Shown here: positions 7,138-16,224 of the stretch, piece after piece
Numbering within the stretch: the first letter of the stretch is position 1
How the letters are laid out: the number at the start of each line of letters is the position of its first letter
Assembly (NCBI GenBank): GCA_025925185.1
Contig: JAICLV010000048.1
Location: forward strand, 1-16,516
From: Acidothermaceae bacterium
GTDB taxonomy: Bacteria > Actinomycetota > Actinomycetes > Acidothermales > Acidothermaceae
Reading direction: 5' to 3'
DNA length: 16,516 bases
Translations under genes and position numbers: made by a program
The notes under the pieces: model-generated
The model's input: the letters and a program-made list of their open reading frames with translations, nothing else
Told to the model about the DNA's origin: nothing
Database searches by the model: none

Positions 7138-7695
7138 TCAGACCTCGAGCAGTTCGGATTCTTTGTGCTTCAGCAACTCGTCGACCTGCGTGACGTACTT
7201 GTGGGTGAGCTCGTCGAGTTCCTTCTCTGCACGGCGGACGTCGTCCTCGCCCGCCTCGCCGTCCTTTTGCAGCTTGTCGAGCGCCTCTTTGGCGTGCCGG
7301 CGAATGTTGCGGATCGACACCCGCGTCTCCTCGGCCTCATGCCGCGCGAGCTTGATGTAGTCGCGGCGGCGCTCCTCGGTGAGCTGCGGCACGGTCACCC
7401 GGATGACGGTGCCGTCGTCGGTGGGGTTGACCCCGAGGTCGGAGTCGCGGATGGCCTTCTCGATCGCGCGCAGCGACCCCTTGTCGTAAGGGGCGATGAC
7501 GATCATGCGGGCGTCGGCGACGGTAAAACCCGCGAGCTGGTTGAGCGGGGTCGGCGCGCCGTAGTAGTCGACGACGACCTTGGAGAACATGCCCGGGTGC
7601 GCGCGGCCGGTGCGGATCGCGCCGAAGTTCTCCTTGGCGACGCCGACCGCCTTTTCCATCTTCTCCTCGCCTTCGAGGAGAGTCTCGTCGATCAC
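7138..7695 (-). CDS. frr: Ribosome recycling factor
   Basis: RRF works with EF-G to split the post-termination ribosome into subunits. The protein has 185 residues, the standard RRF length. Family hallmarks are visible: the N-terminal [11 protein letters not shown] segment, [13 protein letters not shown] in the second domain, and the C-terminal coiled-coil helices with [24 protein letters not shown]. Translation begins at a GTG (7693-7695) with AGGAG at 7702-7706. The gene follows pyrH after a 37-base gap and precedes cdsA by 11 bases, so it is probably cotranscribed with both. Confidence 0.98.
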   Translation of the reverse strand: MIDETLLEGEEKMEKAVGVAKENFGAIRTGRAHPGMFSKVVVDYYGAPTPLNQLAGFTVADARMIVIAPYDKGSLRAIEKAIRDSDLGVNPTDDGTVIRVTVPQLTEERRRDYIKLARHEAEETRVSIRNIRRHAKEALDKLQKDGEAGEDDVRRAEKELDELTHKYVTQVDELLKHKESELLEV

Positions 7696-7732
7696 GGGTA
7701 GCTCCTAGCGCTCGGTCGTCAACGACGTCGGA

Positions 7733-9375
<1,643 letters not shown>

Positions 9376-9446
9376 GGTTGTGTTCTCGTCCTTCGAAGTC
9401 GTCGCGGGCAGGCTGAGGCAGGGCGGTCAGGCCGCAGTGGGCGGGC

Positions 9447-10313
9447 CTACTGCGCCGGAGCGGGCGCCGGCGCGGCCTCGGCTGCGGCTTCGGCGCCGCC
9501 TTCGCGCACCAACAGCTCGCGCTCCCAGTCGGCCAGCGGTTCGTCGCCGCCCAGTTCACGGCCGGCGTCGGCGGCGTCGACCGCTTGCGCGCCGGCCTCG
9601 CCGCCGTCGGCGCTGCGCGCCGCGACCCGGGCCATCAAGCCCTCGGCGACCGCGTCGGCGACCACCCGCGTGAGCAAGCTCACCGATCGGATCGCGTCGT
9701 CGTTTCCGGGGATCTTGTAGTCGACCTCGTCAGGGTCGCAGTTGGTGTCGAGGATCGCGACCACCGGGATGCCCAACTTGCGCGCCTCGCCGACCGCGAT
9801 GTGCTCCTTCTTCGTGTCGACCACCCAAACGGCGCTCGGCACCCGGGACATCTCGCGAATACCGCCGAGCGTCTTCTCCAACTTCTCCCTCTCGCGCTGG
9901 AGGACGAGCGCCTCCTTCTTGGTGCGCTGACCGTAGTTGGGCCCGCTCTGCTCCAGCAGCTCAAGCTCCTTGAGCCGCTGTAGCCGCTTGAACACGGTCG
10001 AGAAGTTGGTGAGCATGCCGCCGAGCCAGCGCTGGTTGACGAACGGCATACCGACGCGGGTGGCCTGCTGGGCGACCGCCTCCTGCGCCTGCTTCTTGGT
10101 GCCGACGAACAGGATCGAACCGCCGTGGGCGACGGTCTCCTTGACGAACTCGTAGGCGCGGTCGATGTAGCCCAGCGACTGCTGCAAGTCGATGATGTAG
10201 ATGCCGTTGCGCTCGGTGAAGATGAACCTCTTCATCTTGGGGTTCCACCGACGGGTCTGGTGCCCGAAGTGGACGCCGCTGGCGAGCAGCTCCTTCATAC
10301 TGACGACGGCCAT
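9447..10313 (-). CDS. rpsB: 30S ribosomal protein S2
   Basis: S2 is a structural protein of the small ribosomal subunit. From the ATG at 10311-10313 it has 288 residues. The family N-terminus [27 protein letters not shown] is intact, as are [29 protein letters not shown] and the [14 protein letters not shown] stretch. The end carries an acidic then Ala/Pro-rich tail ([13 protein letters not shown]), common in actinobacterial S2. AAAGGAG lies nine bases before the chosen ATG. The frame is open further upstream to 10457, but those codons do not resemble S2. It heads the rpsB-tsf-pyrH-frr-cdsA block, and its leader and promoter lie in the divergent gap to tetR. Confidence 0.98.
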   Translation of the reverse strand: MAVVSMKELLASGVHFGHQTRRWNPKMKRFIFTERNGIYIIDLQQSLGYIDRAYEFVKETVAHGGSILFVGTKKQAQEAVAQQATRVGMPFVNQRWLGGMLTNFSTVFKRLQRLKELELLEQSGPNYGQRTKKEALVLQREREKLEKTLGGIREMSRVPSAVWVVDTKKEHIAVGEARKLGIPVVAILDTNCDPDEVDYKIPGNDDAIRSVSLLTRVVADAVAEGLMARVAARSADGGEAGAQAVDAADAGRELGGDEPLADWERELLVREGGAEAAAEAAPAPAPAQ

Positions 10314-10467
10314 GGCCGGTCGCTCCTTTCGCACCCCACACCGCTCTTTCGGTCGCGGCGTCGCCGGGTGCAGCCTCGGTTCTTCGCGAACGCCGGTCGG
10401 CGGCCGCGCCTGACGCCCCGGACCGCCATTGCACCCAAGGTGTGTGGCCTTGCGCACCGAGTCGGCG

Positions 10468-10487
10468 GACCGGCCAGTTGGCCGGTC
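10468..10487. repeat. 20-bp palindrome in the rpsB leader region
   Basis: GACCGGCCAGTTGGCCGGTC has 9-bp perfect arms around a central GT. As RNA it would form a very stable hairpin with a small loop. It lies about 155 bases upstream of the rpsB start codon. It may be part of an rpsB 5' leader structure, possibly linked to S2 autoregulation, or a protein-binding site. There is no T-tract to mark it as a terminator. Confidence 0.7.
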
Positions 10488-10602
10488 AGAGGGGGGCGTG
10501 CGATGTAAACCCGGACGACGGGAGGTCGGCCGAGTCCCGCAGGAAGTCTACCTGGACGGCGAGGTCGCCGACCTGCCGCCCGGCCCGCGCCACCATCCTT
10601 CG

Positions 10603-10660
10603 ACCCCCAAACTCGTGCTCAGACCTCGCGATAGCGGTGCCTAAGCACGAGTTTGGGGGT
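10603..10660. repeat. 17-bp inverted repeat flanking a 24-base core
   Basis: ACCCCCAAACTCGTGCT (10603-10619) and AGCACGAGTTTGGGGGT (10644-10660) are exact reverse complements. After one mismatch, two further bases at the inner ends also pair. The 24-base centre has a small imperfect inner stem (CGC/GCG). It lies between divergent genes, where a terminator has no obvious gene to end. A dispersed intergenic palindromic element, a barrier between back-to-back promoters, or an end of an unrecognised small RNA are possible. Confidence 0.85.
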
Positions 10661-10753
10661 TCCCGGCCAGCCCGGCCCGCGGTTTGCCTGACATCTCGGC
10701 CGCTCCCAGCCGCGGCCGACCGAGCGCTCGGGACCGAGGCCCAGCCGAACGGG

Positions 10754-10771
10754 TGAGTGAGGGCTCACTCA
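10754..10771. promoter_or_regulatory. TetR-type operator upstream of tetR
   Basis: TGAGTGAGGGCTCACTCA is a perfect palindrome of 8-bp arms around GG. Its TGAGTGAG half-site is typical of TetR-family operators. It ends 19 bases before the tetR ATG and overlaps the -35/spacer part of the predicted promoter, so bound repressor should block transcription of tetR and the two exporter genes. The TetR protein encoded directly downstream is the obvious ligand. Confidence 0.85.
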
Positions 10772-10777
10772 TTGGTG

Positions 10778-10783
10778 TAGAGT
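10778..10783 (+). promoter_or_regulatory. Predicted -10 box of a leaderless tetR transcript
   Basis: TAGAGT fits the TAnnnT pattern, seven bases before the tetR ATG. Transcription would start at or just before the A of the ATG, giving a leaderless mRNA, which is common in actinobacteria. This fits the absence of any Shine-Dalgarno before the ATG. A -35 box would fall inside the operator and is poorly matched. Confidence 0.55.
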
Positions 10784-10790
10784 CGCCGCC

Positions 10791-11483
10791 ATGTCTGCGC
10801 CTGAGGACATCCCCCAGCCGGATGCGGCGGCCCCGCGGTTCGCGAGGCCCGCGAGGCCCGCGAAGCCCGCGCGGCCCGCTCGCCGTGCCCGGCCGCTGCC
10901 GCCCGAGCAGCGCCGCGCCGCGCTCGTGGCAGCCACCTTGCCCCTCATGCGAGCGCATGGGCTTGACGTCAGCACCCGGCAGATCGCGCAAGCGGCCGGC
11001 GTCGCCGAAGGCACCATCTTTCGAGCGTTCCCCGACAAGGAGAGCCTGTTGGCGGCGACCATCGAGGCGGCGCTCGATCCCGCGCCGGTGGTGGCGCAGT
11101 TGCGGGAGATCGGTGTCGACCTCCCGCTCGACCTCACCCTGACCCGGATCATCGAGACCACCGGTTCATGGCTGCGGTCAATCATCACCTTGATGATGGT
11201 GCTGCACCGATCGCCGGGCTTCCGGTCACGGCACCCGCATCGCCCCGCCACGTCGTCCGACGATATTGAAACCACTGTCATCGCTCTGCTCGAAGCGCAC
11301 CGAAATCAGTTGCGCCTGCCGCCGCATGAGGTGGCAAGGTTGCTGCGCATGCTGGTGTTCTCGAGCAGCCATCCAGCGCTGGCGACCGACGGCGAGGCGA
11401 TGTCGACAGCCCGCATCATCGACGCAGTTTTGAATGGCGTATCGGCACGACCGGCGAAGATCGAGGGGCACCCATGCTGCTGA
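10791..11483 (+). CDS. TetR-family transcriptional regulator
   Basis: This is a dimeric repressor, 230 residues long. An N-terminal helix-turn-helix lies at about residues 45-85 (STRQIAQAAGVAEGTIFRAFPDKESLL) and a divergent ligand-binding domain follows. Before the HTH there is an unusual 45-residue basic Ala/Arg/Pro tail (ARPARPAKPARPARRARP) encoded by 9-bp tandem repeats; it may add nonspecific DNA contacts. The ATG at 10791 has no Shine-Dalgarno, but a -10 box seven bases upstream suggests a leaderless transcript. The stop overlaps the first exporter gene by ten bases. With a palindromic operator at its own promoter, it most likely represses itself and the exporter genes and is released by a transported compound. 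The ligand is unknown. Confidence 0.93.
   Translation: MSAPEDIPQPDAAAPRFARPARPAKPARPARRARPLPPEQRRAALVAATLPLMRAHGLDVSTRQIAQAAGVAEGTIFRAFPDKESLLAATIEAALDPAPVVAQLREIGVDLPLDLTLTRIIETTGSWLRSIITLMMVLHRSPGFRSRHPHRPATSSDDIETTVIALLEAHRNQLRLPPHEVARLLRMLVFSSSHPALATDGEAMSTARIIDAVLNGVSARPAKIEGHPCC
10844..10879 (+). repeat. 9-bp in-frame tandem repeat in tetR
   Basis: Four 9-bp units based on GAGGCCCGC (10844, 10853, 10862, 10871) encode the Ala-Arg/Lys-Pro triplets of the TetR N-terminal tail. The first two units are identical and the others have one or two changes. Confidence 0.8.
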
Positions 11484-13207
11484 CGTTGTTGCGCGAGTAC
11501 CTTCGCCCGTACCGCCGATTGCTACTCGCGGTCGTCGTGCTGCAACTCGTCGGCACCATGGCGTCCCTGTACCTGCCGAGCCTCAACGCCGACATCATCG
11601 ACAACGGCATCGCCAAAGGCGACACCGGCTACATCTTGCGCACTGGCGGCTGGATGCTGCTGATCACGCTCCTCCAGGTGTGTTGCGCGATCGCCGCGGT
11701 GTACTTCGGCGCGCGCACCGCGATGGGGTTCGGCCGTGACGCCAGAGTCGCGATTTTCCACCGGGTCGGCACATTTTCCGGTCGTGAGGTCGCGAAGTTT
11801 GGTGCGCCGTCGCTCATCACGCGCAACACGAACGATGTGCAGCAAGTGCAGATGCTGGTGGTCACCACCTGCACGATGCTGATCGCGGCGCCGATCATGT
11901 GCGTGGGCGGCATCATCATGGCGCTGCGCGAGGACGTCGGACTGTCGTGGCTGATGGGCGTCAGCGTCCCCGTTTTAGTGGTTGCCATCGGCCTCATCAT
12001 CCGTCAGATGGTCCCGTCGTTTCGCCTGATGCAAAAGCGCATCGACACCATCAACCGAGTGTTGCGCGAGCAGATCACCGGCATTCGCGTGGTGCGCGCG
12101 TTCGTGCGCGAGCCGATCGAGACACGCCGGTTCGCGCAGGCCAACACCGATCTCACCGCCACCGCGTTGCGCACCGGCCGATTGATGGCGCTCATCTTCC
12201 CCACCGTCTTGCTCGTGCTCAACGCGTCGAGCGTCGCGGTGTTGTGGTTCGGCGCGTCGCGCGTCGACTCGGGGCAGATGCAGATAGGCGCGCTCACCGC
12301 CTTTCTCACCTACTTGATGCAGATCCTGATGTCGGTGATGATGGCGACCTTCATGCTCATCATGGTTCCGCGCGCGGCGGTGTGTGCCGAGCGGATCCAA
12401 GAGGTGTTGACCACGACGTCGTCAGTGGCTGAGGCCGCGGCACCGATCGGGCACGTGCACGCGCGCGCGCAATTGGAGTTTCGTGACATCGCGTTCCAGT
12501 ACCCGGGAGCCGCCGACCCGGTGCTGCGCGCGGTGTCGCTTCGGGTCGGGCCCGGCCAGACCACTGCCGTGGTCGGAAGCACCGGCACCGGCAAGACGAC
12601 GCTGATCTCCCTTGTGCCGCGGCTCTTCGACGTCACGCAAGGCGCCGTGCTGGTCGGCGGTGTCGACGTCCGAGATCTCGACTTCGAGACGTTACGCGGG
12701 CGCATCGGGCTGGTGCCGCAACGGGCGTACTTGTTTTCGGGCACCGTGGCGTCCAACTTGCGATACGGAAATCCCGACGCCACTGACGACGAGTTGTGGG
12801 CGGCGCTGGAGGTCGCCCAAGCGCGCGACTTCGTCGAGGCGATGCCCGACGGTCTCGACGCCCCGATCGCGCAGGGCGGCACGAACGTGTCGGGCGGTCA
12901 GCGGCAGCGGCTCGCCATCGCCCGCGCGCTGGTGCGCAAACCCGAGATCTACCTGTTCGACGAGTCGTTCTCCGCGCTCGACACCGGCACCGACGCCCGG
13001 TTGCGCGCGGCCTTGCGTCCAGTGACGCGCGACGCCGCCGTCGTCATCGTCGCGTCACGAATCTCGACCATCGCCGACGCCGACCAAATCGTGGTCCTCG
13101 ACGCGGGCACGGTCGTCGGCATCGGACCGCATAGCGAGTTGTTGGAGAGCTGCCCGACCTACGCGGAGATCGTGCAATCGCAGATGTCGGCCGAGGACGC
13201 GGCATGA
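11474..13207 (+). CDS. ABC exporter half-transporter with degenerate H-loop (heterodimer subunit 1)
   Basis: This is a type IV ABC exporter half (six membrane helices fused to one ATPase domain), 577 residues. Hydrophobic segments occupy about residues 15-300. The ATPase has Walker A GSTGTGKTT (368-376), an intact signature VSGGQRQR (472-479), Walker B IYLFDES and D-loop SALD. The switch His is replaced by Ser528 (VASRIST instead of AHRLST), so this subunit's own ATP site should be impaired. GAGGGG at 11463-11468 precedes the ATG, which lies inside the end of tetR. The stop overlaps the next gene (ATGA). The complementary defect in the partner points to an asymmetric heterodimer like TM287/288 or mycobacterial Rv1272c/Rv1273c. 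A drug or lipid substrate is possible but not shown. Confidence 0.94.
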   Translation: MLLTLLREYLRPYRRLLLAVVVLQLVGTMASLYLPSLNADIIDNGIAKGDTGYILRTGGWMLLITLLQVCCAIAAVYFGARTAMGFGRDARVAIFHRVGTFSGREVAKFGAPSLITRNTNDVQQVQMLVVTTCTMLIAAPIMCVGGIIMALREDVGLSWLMGVSVPVLVVAIGLIIRQMVPSFRLMQKRIDTINRVLREQITGIRVVRAFVREPIETRRFAQANTDLTATALRTGRLMALIFPTVLLVLNASSVAVLWFGASRVDSGQMQIGALTAFLTYLMQILMSVMMATFMLIMVPRAAVCAERIQEVLTTTSSVAEAAAPIGHVHARAQLEFRDIAFQYPGAADPVLRAVSLRVGPGQTTAVVGSTGTGKTTLISLVPRLFDVTQGAVLVGGVDVRDLDFETLRGRIGLVPQRAYLFSGTVASNLRYGNPDATDDELWAALEVAQARDFVEAMPDGLDAPIAQGGTNVSGGQRQRLAIARALVRKPEIYLFDESFSALDTGTDARLRAALRPVTRDAAVVIVASRISTIADADQIVVLDAGTVVGIGPHSELLESCPTYAEIVQSQMSAEDAA

Positions 13208-15237
13208 TCAACCAACCGCCCTCGCAACGGCAACCGAACCGGCCCGGAGCTCAGGAAAACCGCCCGGGCACGACGCCGCAACGACTTCCCGCCGCCGGGC
13301 GCCGTGCGGGTCACGGCCCGCCGTGGATGTCGATGGGCATGCCGACCGAGAAGTCGATGGAGTTCGGCCCGTCGGCGCGCCGCCTGTTAGGCCGGCTCGT
13401 GCCGGAGCGGCCGCTCGTCGCGTGCGTCGGCGCGTTGGCCGTCGTGAGTGTCGCGTTCTCGGTCATCGGCCCGAAGATCCTGGGCCATGCGACGAACATC
13501 GTGTTCGACGGCGTGCTCGGCAAGCGGCTGCCGTCCGACGTCACGCTGCAGCAGGCGGTCGACGCCGCCCGTGCGCGTGGCGAGAGCAATTACGCCGATG
13601 TGTTGTCGACGAGTAACGCAAGACCGGGCCACGGCATCGACTTCACCGCGCTCGGCCACACCTTGGCGCTAGTGATCGCGCTGTACGTCGCCGCCAGTCT
13701 TTTCGCCTGGCTACAAGGCTTTCTGCTGACCGGCGTCGTGCAACGCACCGTGCAGCGCCTACGTGACGACGTCGAGGCGAAGCTGAACCGGCTGCCGCTG
13801 CGGTACTTCGACCAGCAGCCGCGCGGCGAGCTTCTCAGCCGCGTCACCAACGACATCGACAACATCGCGCAGAGTCTGCAGCAGACGATGAGCCAGCTGT
13901 TGACGTCGCTGCTCACCGTCGTCGGCGTCATCACGATGATGGTCGTCATCTCGCCACTGCTCGCGGTGATCGCGCTCGTCGTCGTCCCCGCGTCAATTGT
14001 CATCACGAAGTTCATCACCAAACGCTCGCAACGGCAGTTCATCGCGCAGTGGACCCACACCGGCGCGCTCAACGGTCAAATCGAAGAGGCCTTCACCGGC
14101 CACGAGATCGTCACCGTTTTCGGACGCCGGCGTGAGATCGAGGCGGCGTTCGGCGAGAAGAACGACGAGCTGTTCGCGGCCAGTTTCGGCGCGCAGTTCG
14201 TCTCGGGCATCATCATGCCGGCAATGATGTTCATCGGGAACATCAGCTACGTGCTCATCGCCGTCGTCGGAGGGCTGCGGGTGGCGTCAGGCGCGATGTC
14301 GCTCGGCGACGTCCAAGCGTTCATCCAATACTCGCGCCAATTCACCCAACCCCTGACGCAGGTGGCGTCGATGGCGAACCTGCTGCAATCAGGTGTGGCG
14401 TCGGCCGAGCGCGTCTTCGACCTGCTCGACGCCGAGGAGGAAAGCGCCGAGCCGGCCGGTGGCCAACGTGACGAGGTCGCGCGTGGGCGAGTTGAGTTCG
14501 AGCATGTGTCGTTCCGTTACGAGCCCGACAAGCCGCTGATCGAAGACCTGTCGCTCGTTGCCGAGCCAGGCCACACGATCGCGATCGTCGGCCACACTGG
14601 TGCCGGCAAGACGACGCTGGTCAACCTCGTCATGCGCTTCTACGAGCTGAACGGCGGTCGCATCACCCTCGACGGCGTCGACATCACCACGATGCGGCGC
14701 GACGAGTTGCGCTCGCTCGTCGGCATGGTGTTGCAAGACGCGTGGCTGTTCGGCGGCACGATTCGCGACAACATCATGTACGGCAGGCCCGACGCCACCG
14801 AAGAAGAAATGATCGCCGCCGCGAAGGCGACGTTCGTCGACCGCTTCGTGCGCGGCCTGCCCGAGGGCTACGACACCGTCATCGACGATGAGAACAGCAA
14901 CATCAGCACGGGCCAGCGGCAGCTCATCACGATCGCCCGCGCGTTCCTCGTCGACCCGTCGCTACTCATCCTCGACGAGGCGACCAGCTCGGTCGACACC
15001 CGCACCGAGGCGCTGGTGCAGCACGCGATGGCGGCGTTGCGCTCCAACCGCACGAGTTTCGTCATCGCGCACCGGCTGTCGACCATTCGCGACGCCGACA
15101 CCATCTTGGTGATGGAGAACGGCAGCATCGTCGAGCAAGGCACGCACGCCGAACTGCTCGAGCGCGAGGGCGCCTATTTCGCCTTGTACAACGCGCAGTT
15201 CGCGCAGGCTCTCGACGAGACGGCCGTCGCGAGCTGA
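13204..15237 (+). CDS. ABC exporter half-transporter with degenerate signature (heterodimer subunit 2)
   Basis: This second exporter half has 677 residues, including an extra hydrophilic N-terminal tail of about 55 residues rich in Pro, Gln, Arg and Asn, followed by MSMGMPTEKSMEFGPSARRL. Six membrane helices then precede the ATPase domain. Walker A is GHTGAGKTT (463-471), Walker B LLILDEATSSVD has the catalytic Glu, and the H-loop His623 (AHRLSTI) is normal. The signature reads ISTGQRQ, with Thr569 in place of the usual first Gly of SGGQ. Pairing with subunit 1 therefore yields one complete ATP site (this Walker A/B and His with the partner's SGGQ) and one degenerate site. The start overlaps the previous stop (ATGA), ensuring coupled translation. 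The TetR-controlled operon appears to end here, 81 bases before the M23 peptidase gene. Confidence 0.95.
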   Translation: MINQPPSQRQPNRPGAQENRPGTTPQRLPAAGRRAGHGPPWMSMGMPTEKSMEFGPSARRLLGRLVPERPLVACVGALAVVSVAFSVIGPKILGHATNIVFDGVLGKRLPSDVTLQQAVDAARARGESNYADVLSTSNARPGHGIDFTALGHTLALVIALYVAASLFAWLQGFLLTGVVQRTVQRLRDDVEAKLNRLPLRYFDQQPRGELLSRVTNDIDNIAQSLQQTMSQLLTSLLTVVGVITMMVVISPLLAVIALVVVPASIVITKFITKRSQRQFIAQWTHTGALNGQIEEAFTGHEIVTVFGRRREIEAAFGEKNDELFAASFGAQFVSGIIMPAMMFIGNISYVLIAVVGGLRVASGAMSLGDVQAFIQYSRQFTQPLTQVASMANLLQSGVASAERVFDLLDAEEESAEPAGGQRDEVARGRVEFEHVSFRYEPDKPLIEDLSLVAEPGHTIAIVGHTGAGKTTLVNLVMRFYELNGGRITLDGVDITTMRRDELRSLVGMVLQDAWLFGGTIRDNIMYGRPDATEEEMIAAAKATFVDRFVRGLPEGYDTVIDDENSNISTGQRQLITIARAFLVDPSLLILDEATSSVDTRTEALVQHAMAALRSNRTSFVIAHRLSTIRDADTILVMENGSIVEQGTHAELLEREGAYFALYNAQFAQALDETAVAS

Positions 15238-15318
15238 CGTCCACAATCGATGTTTCCGTCGTCCACAGCGAGTGTTTTCGATATCGGACGTCGGCGCTGC
15301 GCGCCCCACACTGCTTTC

Positions 15319-16188
15319 ATGCTGATGCGACAACGGCTGCTGCTCATGGGGTGCGCCACGCTGCTGGTGGCGCTCGCCTGGGCGATGTTCGGGCCGGTGC
15401 GGCACGCGCAGGCGGCGAGCAGCGGCGGATTTGTGCCTCCGCTGCCGACACCGATCACCGTGCTGCGCGCATTCGAGCCGCCGGCGCAGCCGTGGCTACC
15501 GGGCAATCGAGGGGTTGACCTCGCCGCAACGCCCGGCGCGCTGGTTGTCGCAGCGGCCGACGGCGTGGTGTTGTACGCCGGGCCGCTCGCGGGACGGGGC
15601 GTGATCTCGATCGACCACGGCGGGATCCGCACGACGTACGAGCCGGTCGACCCGGACGTCACGCGTGGCGCGACCGTGCAGCGCGGTCAGCGCATCGGCC
15701 GGGTGACGGCGGTCGCCGACGGCTGCGGACCGCTCGGCGGCTGCCTGCACTGGGGCGCGATCCGCGACGGCGCCTACATCGACCCGCTCAGTCTGGTCAC
15801 CGTCGCGCACGTCCGGCTGCTGCCGATTTGGGCGGACGGCGTCCCGCTGCCGACCGCTTCGGCACCGGTGGACAGCACCGCCGGCGCTGAGCACTCGATA
15901 ACCACACCAGAGCTGGTCGCGGCCCCGCCGAGGGAAGCCGGCACTAGCCCCGGCGCCGAATCGAGCGTCACGGCCGAATCGAGCGTCACGGCCGAATCGA
16001 GCGTCGCGGCCGGGTCGGGCAGCGCGGCCGGGTCGGGCAACGCGGCCGGCGGGCCGGACGTTGGAGCCGGGTTGGGGGTCGGAGCGGGGTTGGGAGTCGC
16101 GGCTGGGGCCGCAGGGCTGTGGCGAGCCCGACGCGCGCGTCTCGCCGAGGCGCCAGCCCTTTCAACGCGGAAACTTCCAGCGCTATGA
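15319..16188 (+). CDS. M23-type (LytM) peptidase-like secreted protein with altered zinc site
   Basis: This belongs to the M23 family protein normally encoded beside rpsB in actinobacteria. From ATG 15319 it has 289 residues; the frame also allows 15250 or 15325, and no Shine-Dalgarno decides. A signal peptide with hydrophobic core LLLMGCATLLVALAWAMF ends near Ala-Gln-Ala-Ala (residues 31-34). The LytM domain spans about residues 45-165 (RGVDLAATPG, GRGVISIDHGG, RTTYEPV, GGCLHWGAI). The family's first metal-binding His of HxGxD is Asn63 here (GNRGVD); Asp67 and the later His144 (CLHWG) remain. The protein may have lost peptidase activity or bind metal differently. A Ser/Ala/Gly hexapeptide-repeat tail ends in a hydrophobic stretch and RARRARL, perhaps a C-terminal anchor. 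It is the known rpsB neighbour, here separated from rpsB by the tetR/ABC genes. Confidence 0.88.
   Translation: MLMRQRLLLMGCATLLVALAWAMFGPVRHAQAASSGGFVPPLPTPITVLRAFEPPAQPWLPGNRGVDLAATPGALVVAAADGVVLYAGPLAGRGVISIDHGGIRTTYEPVDPDVTRGATVQRGQRIGRVTAVADGCGPLGGCLHWGAIRDGAYIDPLSLVTVAHVRLLPIWADGVPLPTASAPVDSTAGAEHSITTPELVAAPPREAGTSPGAESSVTAESSVTAESSVAAGSGSAAGSGNAAGGPDVGAGLGVGAGLGVAAGAAGLWRARRARLAEAPALSTRKLPAL
15955..16098 (+). repeat. 18-bp in-frame tandem repeat array in the M23 gene
   Basis: Eight consecutive 18-bp units keep one register. Two are identical GCCGAATCGAGCGTCACG copies (15955, 15973), and a third (15991) has one change. Two AGSGSA/AGSGNA units (16009, 16027), a diverged unit (16045) and two GAGLGV units (16063, 16081) follow. 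They encode the hexapeptides AESSVT, AESSVT, AESSVA, AGSGSA, AGSGNA, AGGPDV, GAGLGV, GAGLGV. Confidence 0.9.
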
Positions 16189-16224
16189 CAACAAGAAGAT
16201 TCCGCGCTCTTGCGCAAACCGCGT

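Larger units (their letters stand above)
10314..10790. other. Divergent intergenic region between rpsB and tetR
   Basis: These 477 bases hold the rpsB leader and promoter on one side and the tetR promoter on the other. I see no convincing gene: short open frames here have no recognisable motif. The region contains three distinct inverted repeats (10468-10487, 10603-10660, 10754-10771). A possible minus-strand -10 for rpsB is TAGACT at 10545-10550, with no good -35, which would give a leader of about 225 bases that includes the first palindrome. Confidence 0.8.

Noticed and set aside
10454..10465. GCACCGAGTCGG resembles the 3' hairpin of Cas9 tracrRNA
   Set aside because: It is a 12-base chance match. 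No cas genes, CRISPR repeats or complementary repeat:anti-repeat are present.
10429..10644. Short + strand open frame in the rpsB-tetR gap
   Set aside because: It has no Shine-Dalgarno and no recognisable motif, and it runs through two inverted repeats, so it is more likely noncoding.
16189..16224. Possible terminator between the convergent M23 and sigma factor genes
   Set aside because: Only a 4-bp GCGC/GCGC stem is present, too weak to call.
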